NCBI GenBank assembly: GCA_963849095.1
Contig: CAWKGA010000001.1
Location: 1-64,000, forward strand
Reading direction: 5' to 3'
From: JASHUC01 sp963849095
Lineage (GTDB): Bacteria; Pseudomonadota; Gammaproteobacteria; Steroidobacterales; Steroidobacteraceae
DNA length: 64,000 bases
A model generated the notes under the pieces. It made no database searches and was not told where the DNA came from. It worked only from the letters and a program-made list of their open reading frames with translations. The position numbers and the translations under genes were made by a program. Of this stretch, positions 16,746 to 24,870 are shown one piece after another (the stretch's first letter is position 1; each line of letters begins with the position of its first letter).

Positions 16746-17501
16746 TCAGCTTTGGCGGAAAAGATGGGCGTAGGTGGCGCTCACCGCCAGCCACTCGGGA
16801 CGTGTCTTGAGTTTCACCTCCATTGCCCCCCGGAAGGAGCGATGAATGGTCTCGATGGTCCTCACATTGATGATCGTGCTGCGGTGAACCTGCCAGAACA
16901 TTTTCGGATCCAGTCGCTCCTTCAATTGCTTGAGCGTCGTGTTCAGTAGATACGCCGCATTTGAGGTAAGGAGATTCGTGTACTTGTCCTCGGCCTGCAG
17001 GTAGCAAATCTCCTCTATGGTCACCACGCGCAGGTCAGAGCCATGAGAGACCGTGAGCCACTTGACGTACTCCGGCTCCTGCCTGGAGGCCAAGCCCCGC
17101 AGCAGATCGACCAGCGCGTGCAGATCCGGAGGCGGCTCACGCAGACGTTCCTTCAGTCGCTCGATGGTTCGGCGCATGCGCTCCGCGGTCAGGGGCTTCA
17201 CTACGTAGTCCAAGGCGCCCCGCTCGAAAGCCGCCAGCGCGTGCTCCTCATACGCGCTGATGAAGACGACATTGCAGCGGCCGCTGACATGTTGCGCAAC
17301 GTCAAGTCCACTCGCCCCAGGCATTTGAATGTCGAGAAAAACGATCTCCGGTGACAGCCGATCGATGGCCTGAATCGCCTGCAAGCCGTCGGCAACCTCG
17401 CCACCGATGTGCAGCTCCGGCCACAGCCGCGTCAGCAGGGCTCGCAGCTCTGTCCGCAGCAGCGGTTCGTCCTCGGCGATGATTGCGGTCGGAGCGGTCA
17501 C
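16746..17501 (-). CDS. LytTR-family response regulator
   Basis: The 251-residue protein has an N-terminal receiver (residues 1-120; IIAEDEP, VFLDIQMPG with phospho-Asp 57, VFISAY, VVKPL) and a C-terminal LytTR DNA-binding domain (about 145-250; ICYLQAEDKYT, LKQLKERLDP--FWQVHRSTIINV). It is the last gene of a three-gene operon with a LytS-type kinase and a kinase-like membrane protein. The kinase should phosphorylate Asp57 and promote binding to direct repeats upstream of target genes. Confidence 0.92.
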   Translation of the reverse strand: MTAPTAIIAEDEPLLRTELRALLTRLWPELHIGGEVADGLQAIQAIDRLSPEIVFLDIQMPGASGLDVAQHVSGRCNVVFISAYEEHALAAFERGALDYVVKPLTAERMRRTIERLKERLREPPPDLHALVDLLRGLASRQEPEYVKWLTVSHGSDLRVVTIEEICYLQAEDKYTNLLTSNAAYLLNTTLKQLKERLDPKMFWQVHRSTIINVRTIETIHRSFRGAMEVKLKTRPEWLAVSATYAHLFRQS

Positions 17502-17514
17502 GCTCTATTCCTGA

Positions 17515-18237
17515 TCAGGCTTTCATGTGGCGAAACATCGAACGCCGGCTCTGCAACGACTCGACAAAGCTGTCGAACCTGACATCAGCCGCTTCGGGCG
17601 CCGTGCGATACAGGTCTCCGATCTCTCTCAGGGAGGCCAGCATGGCCGAGGAATCCATCTGCGTCTGCGCTGCCGCAAGGCGCGACTCGATCAGGCTTTG
17701 CTCCAGATGCACGCGCGACAGCTCCGCCGTGCGCAGCCGATTGAGGATGCGCACCACGCTGCGCCGCGAGTGGAACACGAACATGCCGACGAGGCCGACT
17801 AATAGGCCGTCGATCACATCGTATGCGAACCGGCTCCACAGGTGCAGGATCGGCACGGCGGGATGCGGCACCAGATAGGCGTGGATCCATGCTTGGAGTG
17901 CATACTGAACGGCCGTGCCGCCGCAGACGGCGACAATCAGGCAGATCGAGTATGAGGGCAGGGCCCCCCTGCCGCGAAGCACGTACTGGTCCGCACACAG
18001 TGCAGCGAGCAGGATGAGCACAGGAACGATTGATAACAGCTCGGCCGCGAGCACGGGTCCGTCCGCCGGCGCCAACGCGCCGCCCGCCTCCAAGTAACGC
18101 ATCAAAATCGCGAATAGGCCGATCGACTCCGTAATTGCCACCCGGCGCCAGGTCACACCGCGAATGACCGCGCGCACAAGCGACATCCAGTCCGCAGGCG
18201 GCTCGATGCTTGGACCCGCGATGCCGAACTCGCTCAC
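17515..18237 (-). CDS. Membrane protein resembling a LytS kinase that lacks the His box and ATPase domain
   Basis: Start GTG 18237 overlaps the upstream kinase stop (GTGA). The 240-residue protein has four or so hydrophobic segments (about residues 40-160), then a coiled helix. Its C-terminus lines up with the dimerisation helix of the neighbouring kinase: ESRLAAAQTQMDSSAMLASL against SARLQLLQAQIEPHFLLNTI, so the phospho-accepting PHF is replaced by SSA. The protein ends about 40 residues later with no N- or G-box. It may be a decayed duplicate or a non-catalytic modulator that dimerises with the kinase. Confidence 0.75.
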   Translation of the reverse strand: MSEFGIAGPSIEPPADWMSLVRAVIRGVTWRRVAITESIGLFAILMRYLEAGGALAPADGPVLAAELLSIVPVLILLAALCADQYVLRGRGALPSYSICLIVAVCGGTAVQYALQAWIHAYLVPHPAVPILHLWSRFAYDVIDGLLVGLVGMFVFHSRRSVVRILNRLRTAELSRVHLEQSLIESRLAAAQTQMDSSAMLASLREIGDLYRTAPEAADVRFDSFVESLQSRRSMFRHMKA

Positions 18238-19349
18238 GCCGGTCTCGCGATCGGAATGCGCACCGTTGCCATCACGCCGCGCGGTTCGGCACGCTCGAGC
18301 TGCAATGTCGCTTGCTCGCCGTACCGGAGCCGCAACCGCGTGCGACAGTTTGCGAGCCCGGAGCCCGCCCCATGGCCGCGCTTCAGCCCGCATCCGGAGT
18401 CTGCAACCTTCAGCTGCAGTACCGATTGGTCACATGTCGCACTGACGCGGATGAAGCCTCCCTCTACCGCAGGGGTAATGCCGTGCTTGACGGCGTTCTC
18501 AACCAGTGTCAGCAGAATCATCGTCGGCACGCGTACGGGCGCCAGCTCGGGCGGCAGATCAACTGCGTAGGATAGCCGCGTGCCCATGCGTACCCGATAG
18601 ATGGCGAGATATGCATCCACCAGGCGCATCTCATCGCAGAGGCGCGCCTCGCTCTCCCGAATGTGTGGCAATGCGGCGGCGAAATAGCGCCCGAGATTGT
18701 CGATGAGATCGGTTGCCGCCGCCGGTTGGTGGCGTGCAAGCGTGCGAACGTTCGCGATGGTATTCAGCAAGAAGTGGGGTTCGATCTGAGCCTGGAGCAG
18801 CTGCAGCCGCGCGCTTTGCAGCTCGTTGTCGAGCCGCGCCGCGTCTATGCCGGCGCGGGCGAGCACATCCGAAGCGCTCGCCGCCGTCCGGTAGTATCCG
18901 AACGCAATGACCGTCAGCGTTAGGGCGGCAGCGGAATCGCATACGTCAGCCAGCATTTCTCGATGATGAAGAATATCATCGATCCAACGGCCGTTGATGA
19001 CGCCGTTGGGCTCATGGCACAGGCACCAAACCAGATAGACGGCGACTGCCAGAGCGTAGAGTGCAATGCGTCGCAATCCGGATGCTGGCGCGAGATTCAA
19101 TAGCGCCGCGACGACTGGCGCCGGTAACACCGTCACTATCAGGTTGAGCTCGAGGACCGGAAGCGCCTGCCGCAATGCTTGCGCAAGACCGGCGGTGGGC
19201 GCGCTGCTGATCACATATTGAGTCGTCCATCCGATCGTGACCAGTGCAGCAAGCCAGAGCAGAAAGCCCATTCCGCCGAAGAGGCTCCGCAGGCGGTCGA
19301 TTTGGATCGCTCTGTATCGATGAGGAAGGGCTATTGCCGGTGTGTTCAT
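18234..19349 (-). CDS. LytS/YehU-type sensor histidine kinase
   Basis: The 371-residue kinase starts at ATG 19349 (an open frame to 19454 adds an unlikely N-terminus). It has four hydrophobic segments (about 25-190), the His_kinase (PF06580) block LQLLQAQIEPHFLLNT with the phospho-His, then HATPase motifs LVENAVKHG, DSGCGL and GSGLANCRTRL. It is the first gene of an operon with the kinase-like protein and the LytTR regulator, each junction overlapping or close. No extracellular sensor domain is visible, so the signal is sensed in or near the membrane. Confidence 0.9.
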   Translation of the reverse strand: MNTPAIALPHRYRAIQIDRLRSLFGGMGFLLWLAALVTIGWTTQYVISSAPTAGLAQALRQALPVLELNLIVTVLPAPVVAALLNLAPASGLRRIALYALAVAVYLVWCLCHEPNGVINGRWIDDILHHREMLADVCDSAAALTLTVIAFGYYRTAASASDVLARAGIDAARLDNELQSARLQLLQAQIEPHFLLNTIANVRTLARHQPAAATDLIDNLGRYFAAALPHIRESEARLCDEMRLVDAYLAIYRVRMGTRLSYAVDLPPELAPVRVPTMILLTLVENAVKHGITPAVEGGFIRVSATCDQSVLQLKVADSGCGLKRGHGAGSGLANCRTRLRLRYGEQATLQLERAEPRGVMATVRIPIARPA

Positions 19350-19570
19350 TCGGTTGCGCCTTCGAACAACTCGATTGTGACATAGTAGCGTGAACGCCGC
19401 AGCGGTGCTCGCGCGCTGCGGGCGTGCGTTGACTCCCAAAAAAATCGCGTTCACTTCCGGACGCTCTGCTCTCGTCGGAAATTCCTGGCAAGTCGCCCCG
19501 TAGGCTGTGATTCTTGGCCGGAGCGGTTTCGCTATCGATCAATCACAACCAAAGCAAGGGGAGACTGGCG

Positions 19571-20254
19571 ATGATGCTCTCGAGAAGTTCGCAATTACGC
19601 TTCAACTACACGGTGGTCGCCACGAGCCTGTGCCTCGTGGCATTGGCGCTGGGCGGCCAAGCCCATGCGACATGTCTCGGTTCCGGGACGCCGAATCAGG
19701 TGGCGCCCGCCGGGCACGCCGGCATGCGCCTGACTCCGGCGATCTATCACCCGGGGGACGCAGCCACCGGCACACTCGTACGTGTCAATGAGCTGGAATA
19801 CCCGCCCATCCCCGCGCCCGTGTCCATCGTTGGGCTGTGGCAGTTCCAGTTCACGGGCGATCTCCCGGACTATGGGACCCAGGTTTGGCACTCCGACGGA
19901 ACCGAGCTCATCTTCTCGGGCGGGCAGAATCCCGCAACCGGGGATGTCTGCCAGGGGGTGTGGAAGCAGATCGGCCCACGTACCTACACCCTGAACCACG
20001 TGGCCTTCGGATGGGCCGGGCTGGACTTGCAACCCGTGAATCCGACCGAGGGCCAAGCGTTCGCTCGCATACATTTCCACTTCCTCATCACGCTCGATCC
20101 GTCCGGCGACAAGTTCACGGGGAAGTTCACGGCTGATTTCTATTCGGAGCTTGCGACCGATCCGTTCAATGAGGATCCGAGCACCAATCCTCCGATGGCG
20201 ACACTCACCGGAAACGTGACGGCCACCCGCATTCAGCCCGATGAGGGGCCGTAG
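19571..20254 (+). CDS. Secreted hypothetical protein
   Basis: The 227-residue protein has a Sec signal (hydrophobic stretch ending GGQAHA, cleavage before TCLGSG). The mature domain begins with ATCLGSGTPN and has W-FQFTGDLPDYGTQVWHSDGTE and an FHFLITLDPSGDKFTGKFT strand pair, resembling small lipocalin-like beta domains. The start is set by AAGGGGAG about 9 nt before the ATG at 19571. It is a lone gene between the two-component operon and the insertion sequence, with a strong hairpin after it. Function unknown. Confidence 0.7.
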   Translation: MMLSRSSQLRFNYTVVATSLCLVALALGGQAHATCLGSGTPNQVAPAGHAGMRLTPAIYHPGDAATGTLVRVNELEYPPIPAPVSIVGLWQFQFTGDLPDYGTQVWHSDGTELIFSGGQNPATGDVCQGVWKQIGPRTYTLNHVAFGWAGLDLQPVNPTEGQAFARIHFHFLITLDPSGDKFTGKFTADFYSELATDPFNEDPSTNPPMATLTGNVTATRIQPDEGP

Positions 20255-20278
20255 GGACGGGCTTACCCCGGTGATGAA

Positions 20279-20316
20279 GGTGCTCCCGCACTCCGCCCCC
20301 GTGGTGCGGGAGCACC
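20279..20316 (+). terminator. Hairpin terminator after 19571-20254
   Basis: Perfect 13-bp inverted repeat: GGTGCTCCCGCAC (20279-20291) and its complement (20304-20316) around a 12-nt loop. No T-tract follows, so termination may be factor-assisted. Confidence 0.55.
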
Positions 20317-20363
20317 CGTTCCGCCAAGGCCTGCGTGCAATGCATCCTAAGTAGGGCGGGTAA

Positions 20364-21651
20364 GGATCCGTTAATAAATAAAGGTTTCAATAAGTGAAGC
20401 AACGCTTTATACTGCCGAGGCATGGAGGCTCTCTCGGAGTTGAAGCGCAAGCTGGGTTCGATTTGGCCTCATCTGGATGAGCGCACCCGGCGGTTGACTG
20501 CGGCGAATGAAGCGTTGAGCTTGGGCCGCGGCGGTATCTCCTTGGTGCACCGAGCCTGTGGGCTCTCGCGCAAGGCGATCCTCAAAGGTATTCGGGAGAT
20601 GGACGCCGGCGAGAGGCTGCCGGAAGGTCGGATTCGCCGACCTGGAGCGGGCCGCAAGGCCATTACGGTGTCGGATCCGCAGCTCCTCGAGACGCTTGAT
20701 GAGATGATCGAGGGACATACGCGAGGCGATCCGGAGTCCCCGCTGCGCTGGATCTGTAAGAGCACGCGGGTGATTGCCCGAGCGCTGAGCAAGCAAAAGC
20801 ATCCCGTGAGCCACGTGAAGGTGGCGCAGATTCTTCATGAGCAGCATTACAGCCTGCAGGGCAATCGCAAGACCGAGGAGGGAGCGGATCATCCCGACCG
20901 GGATGCGCAATTTCGGCATATCAGCGCCGAGGTCAAGAAGTATCTTCGGGACGGTCTTCCGGTGATCTCGGTGGACACCAAGAAGAAGGAACTCATCGGC
21001 AATTACGCGAACTCGGGCCAGCAGTGGCTGCCGGCCAAGCAGCCGTTGCAGGTTCAGGGTCACGATTTTCCAAGCCCCGAGGTGCCTCGGGCCTACCCCT
21101 ATGGCATCTACGACATCGGCCGCAATGCGGGCTTTGTGAACATCGGAACCGATCACGATACCGGAGCCTTTGCGGTGGCTTCCATCCGCGGGTGGTGGCG
21201 GGCGGAGGGGCGCAAGATCTATGCAGATGCCGCCGAGATCCTGATCACCGCCGACTCCGGCGGCAGCAACGGGTATCGGCTGCGGCTGTGGAAGCTGGAG
21301 TTGCAGAAGTTTGCCGATCAAACCGGACTGTGCATCTCGGTCTGTCATTTCCCGCCCGGCACCAGCAAGTGGAACAAGGTGGAGCATCGGCTCTTTTCCT
21401 TCATCTCATCGAACTGGCGCGGTGAGCCCCTGCGCGACTATGAGACGATCGTCCATCTGATTGCCAAGACCACCACGGCCAAGGGACTGAAGGTCACCTG
21501 TCGGCTGGATCGGCGCAAGTACTCCACAGGCCGCAAGGTGAGCGCTGAGGAGATGAAGCGAGTGAAGCTGCAACCCAACAGGTTCCACGGCGAATGGAAT
21601 TACGTCATTCGCCCGAACTGATCATTGATACCTTTATTTATCAACGACTCC
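20364..21651 (+). mobile_element. ISAzo13-family insertion sequence
   Basis: A single transposase gene is framed by imperfect inverted repeats: the left 28 bp (20364-20391) reads GGATCCGTTAATAAATAAAG followed by GTTTCAAT, and the right end (21651-21624, complement) reads GGAGTCGTTGATAAATAAAG then GTATCAAT, with only four mismatches. The agreement extends a few more bases outward (TAA/TTA). No clear target-site duplication is visible. The element is complete at both ends and its transposase intact, so it may be active. Confidence 0.85.
20422..21621 (+). CDS. ISAzo13-family transposase
   Basis: The 399-residue transposase has an N-terminal helix-turn-helix region (TRRLTAANEALSLGRGGISLV), then a DDE catalytic core: ISVDTKKKELIG (first Asp), ITADSGGSNG (second Asp) and HFPPGTSKWNKVEHRLFS (final Glu region), all ISAzo13 signatures. 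The ATG at 20422 lies close to the left repeat. Length matches the family (about 400) and no frameshift is seen. Confidence 0.93.
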   Translation: MEALSELKRKLGSIWPHLDERTRRLTAANEALSLGRGGISLVHRACGLSRKAILKGIREMDAGERLPEGRIRRPGAGRKAITVSDPQLLETLDEMIEGHTRGDPESPLRWICKSTRVIARALSKQKHPVSHVKVAQILHEQHYSLQGNRKTEEGADHPDRDAQFRHISAEVKKYLRDGLPVISVDTKKKELIGNYANSGQQWLPAKQPLQVQGHDFPSPEVPRAYPYGIYDIGRNAGFVNIGTDHDTGAFAVASIRGWWRAEGRKIYADAAEILITADSGGSNGYRLRLWKLELQKFADQTGLCISVCHFPPGTSKWNKVEHRLFSFISSNWRGEPLRDYETIVHLIAKTTTAKGLKVTCRLDRRKYSTGRKVSAEEMKRVKLQPNRFHGEWNYVIRPN

Positions 21652-21682
21652 TAAGAATGCTGCGACCTTGGCCACCGCGCGC

Positions 21683-22096
21683 TCACCGATCCTTGCCCGG
21701 GCCGACGAGGTATTCCTCATCGCTCACGTGATCCAGCCACTCGATGAACTTGCCGTCGAGCGCTTCCTGAACGGCAATGTGGGTCATCGCGGTGGTCGGT
21801 GTCGCGCCGTGCCAGTGCCGATGGTTGGGTGGGCACCAGACCACGTCGCCGGCGCGGATCTCGACGATCGGCCCGTCCTCGCACCGCGTCCAGCCGCATC
21901 CTGCGGTGACGATCAAGGTCTGGCCCAGCGGATGGGTGTGCCAGGCGGTGCGTGCGCCCGGCTCGAAGGTGACGCTGGCGCACGACACGCGGGCGGGCGC
22001 CGGAGCGGTATTCAGGGGATCGAGGCGGACGTGGCCGGTGAAGTACCTTGCGGGTCCTGTCTGTGAAGGCTGCGAGCCAGCGCGTTTCAGTTCCAT
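21683..22096 (-). CDS. Cupin protein, hydroxynitrile lyase/mandelonitrile lyase-like
   Basis: The 137-residue cupin starts at ATG 22096. It has SVTFEPGARTAWHTHPLGQTL (motif 1 with two metal His), CEDG, RAGDVVWCPPNHRHWHGA (motif 2) and TTAMTHIAVQE, the pattern of small manganese cupins of the (R)-mandelonitrile-lyase type and related carboxymuconolactone-pathway cupins. The natural reaction here is unknown. It lies 29 bp after the broken PQQ dehydrogenase on the same strand and may be its operon partner. Confidence 0.82.
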   Translation of the reverse strand: MELKRAGSQPSQTGPARYFTGHVRLDPLNTAPAPARVSCASVTFEPGARTAWHTHPLGQTLIVTAGCGWTRCEDGPIVEIRAGDVVWCPPNHRHWHGATPTTAMTHIAVQEALDGKFIEWLDHVSDEEYLVGPGKDR

Positions 22097-22125
22097 GGGG
22101 GATCTCTCGCTTCTCTGGTGGACAT

Positions 22126-24376
22126 CTAAGGCAAGCTGAGCGCGATCAGCTCTCCCGGGTGATTCTTCGCGCCCGCGGCGAGGACGATGTACTGGCGTCC
22201 GTCCACCGCGTACGTCATCGGCACACCTGACTGATTGGCCGGAAGCGTCATCTCGTAGACGATCACGCCCGTCGCCTTGTCGTAGGCGAAGAACTTGTTT
22301 CCGCCGCCGCCCGCCCGGTAAAGACCGCTGCCCTCGCCGGCGAAGAGCAGCGTCTTGGTTACGAGCATTCCGACCTGGTCGAACGATCCCGTGCGCGCGA
22401 GCTTCACGCCCGCGAGCGCGGGATTCTCCGCGGCCCAGTCGGGGGTGTCGCTGTTCGGGATGATCCACCGCGTCGCACCGCTGTCGAGATCGATGGCGGT
22501 GATGCGTCCCCAGGGCGGTTTGATGAGGGGCAGACCGTCCGGGCCGCCGAGCGAGCCGTTCGGAAATCCCTCTCCGTACACGCCGATGTAGCGCTCGCTG
22601 GAGATCTCGGGATCGTGGCGCAGACCGATCGGGCACACCGAGGAGATGGAGCTCACGTAGAGCACGTTCGTCTCGGGATCGAGCGCTGCGCCCTGCCAGT
22701 TCGCGCCGCCCGAGAGACAGGGCCTCAGCAGCGTCCCGAGGTTTCCGCCCTGCTGGACGATCGAGGGCGGCAGGTACGGCGGTCCGAAGCGATAGCGGCT
22801 CACGATCGCGAGGGCCTGCCGCTTCATTTCGGGCGTGAAGTCGATCAAGTCCTCCTTGCGAAGCCCTTGCGGCTCGAAGGGCGCGGGGTTCGTGGGGAAC
22901 GGTTGCGTGCGCGAGACGCGCTCGCCAGGCACATCGGACTGCGGGACCGGGCGCTCCTCGATCGGCCAGACCGGCTTTCCGGTGACACGGTTGAAGACGA
23001 ACGCGAGCCCCATCTTCGTCACCTGCACGACCGCCGGGATCTGCTTTCCGCGCACCGTGATGTCGGCGAGCACGGGCGGGGCGGGTAGATCGTAATCCCG
23101 AGACGTCGTGATGAACGATCTGGTAGTGCCAGACTCGCTTGCCGGTTCGCGCATCGAGGCACACCAGAGAGTCGGAGAACAGATTGTTTCCGGGTCGATG
23201 TCCGCCGTAGAAGTCCGCGGTCGGGGGCTCCATCGGTATGTAGACGTAGCCGCGCGCCGCATCGGCGGAGAAGGGCGCCCACGCCCCGGTGTTGCCCGTG
23301 TACTGCCAGCTCTTCTCGCCCCAGGTGTTCGTGCCGAAGTCGCCGGCTTGCGGCACCGTGTGGAACGCCCACCGCTCGGCGCCGCTTCTCACGTCGTAGC
23401 CGCGAATCCAGCCGGGCACGGCGACCTTGGAGCGGGGTGCTCCGCTCGCGGCGAACGAGGCCCCGACCACCACGACATCTCCGACGATGATCGGCGGGGA
23501 GCTCGAGCCCGGCGGCGTCTTCGGCAGATCACCGGCGCGCGGCAAGCCGACTTTCAAATCGACGATACCCGCCCTGCCGAAGGAGCGAACCGGCCGCCCC
23601 GTGCGCGCATCGAGCGCGACGAGCTGAAAGCCGGGCGTGATCACGAACACCCGGCTCGGCTCCCCCCGACGTTTGCTCCGCCAATACGCGACACCCCGAC
23701 CCGAGTTCCGGCGCGGTGCGATGGCGCCGCGCTCGCCCTCGTCAAGGCGGTACATCCAGAGCGTCTCACCGCTCGCCGCGTCGATCGCGACCACATCGCG
23801 GCGAATGCCGGCAGTGACGTAGAGGGTGCCGTCCGCCATCAGGGGCGTCGCGCGGTAATAGTACTCGGGGGTGGGGCCGAAATTGTCCGACTTCCAGCGC
23901 CAGACGATGCGCAGCTTCTTGACGTTGTCTCGATTGATCTGATCGAGGGGGGAGTAGCTCGTACTCCCGAAATCGCCGCGATTGTTCAGCCACTCCGCCA
24001 GCGCGAGCGGCTTCTCGCCTTGGCCGGCGGCGAGCAGCTCGGACGCCGGCACGACCCAGCCGTTGACCCGGCGAATATCGGCGAGAGCAGCTGCGTAATC
24101 AGCGTTCCTCAGGGAGCCGGGATTCGTGGGCGGCATCCTCTGGCGCACGAAATCGTCGAGCGCGGTTGGCGGGAGCGCGGACCAGCGCTGCTGGAAGGCG
24201 CGGCCGATCAGGGCCGGCCCGGTCTCCCCGCCGCGAAACTCGGGCCCGTGACAAGCGGCGCAGCTCCGCAGGTATGCATCATCCGCGGCGCGCGCGGGGA
24301 GCTGCGCGGCAAGGGCGAGAAGCAGGCTCGGGCCCACCGACGCAAGTGCCCGGTGCCGGGTCAGGGTGCAAACCAT
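22126..24376 (-). pseudogene. PQQ-dependent dehydrogenase with N-terminal cytochrome c, one-base frameshift
   Basis: The frame from ATG 24376 has a signal peptide, a heme site CAACH (cytochrome c, about residues 35-40), then PQQ propeller repeats (SPLDQINRDNV, GIRRDVVAID, LVALDARTG). It breaks at HHDV. A second frame resumes at DYDLPAPPVL and runs to 22126 with FVFNRVTGKPVWPIEE, ITAIDLDSG and GNKFFAYDKATG. The total length is 750 codons plus one base: an extra G (plus strand) at 23100 turns the expected Trp codon into TCGG. The product resembles soluble glucose-dehydrogenase-like quinoproteins. It is either a recent mutation or a sequencing error. Confidence 0.85.
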
Positions 24377-24870
24377 CTAGCGCTCTCTCGATCGGCGAAC
24401 CGTTGACGGGAAATCGGCCGAAGCGGGATCGTCCTCGTATTCCCGTGGGGAGGCAACAGGATGGGCGTGCGCCGGCCGCAGTGCTCGTGCAGTCCGCCGC
24501 GATCGTCCTCGGTGCTGCCGATATAAAGCGCCGGGTGTTGACGAAACAAGAGATTTTCCCAAGGGGCATAGATACTCGATCGGCTTAAGTCCGGTCAGCC
24601 GCCACACCTGCGGACGCTCCGGTACTTCGGCGCCGAGCGTGCCTCAGGAATCCCCGCGAGAGGCCGGCCGGATTGCACAGCTGCAGGCTTTGCCTCTATT
24701 GTGGGGGATGCGCAATGTCGGCAGCCGGCGATAAGTTCGGTAGGGTCTGCCTGAGGTGGCGGCGCTGGCACCGCGCGGACGTTGATGGGCCGACTGAAGC
24801 ACTGATTTCCCGAGGTCTGATTCGATCAGACAGAAGAACGATGCGCCGAGTGCGCGAGGGTGTCCGAAAC
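24377..24870. other. Intergenic region between divergent dehydrogenase genes
   Basis: This stretch separates the leftward broken dehydrogenase and the rightward quinohaemoprotein, so it should hold both promoters. Frames in it are short. One minus-strand frame (24361-24549) reads sensibly in places but has no recognisable domain I can defend. Confidence 0.5.

Noticed and set aside
20340..21670. Target-site duplication of the insertion sequence
   Set aside because: Bases next to the inverted repeats do not match each other convincingly.
24361..24549. Minus-strand frame with LYIGSTEDDRGG, faintly like a GIY-YIG nuclease
   Set aside because: The resemblance is limited to a few residues and no start signal or remaining motif is present.
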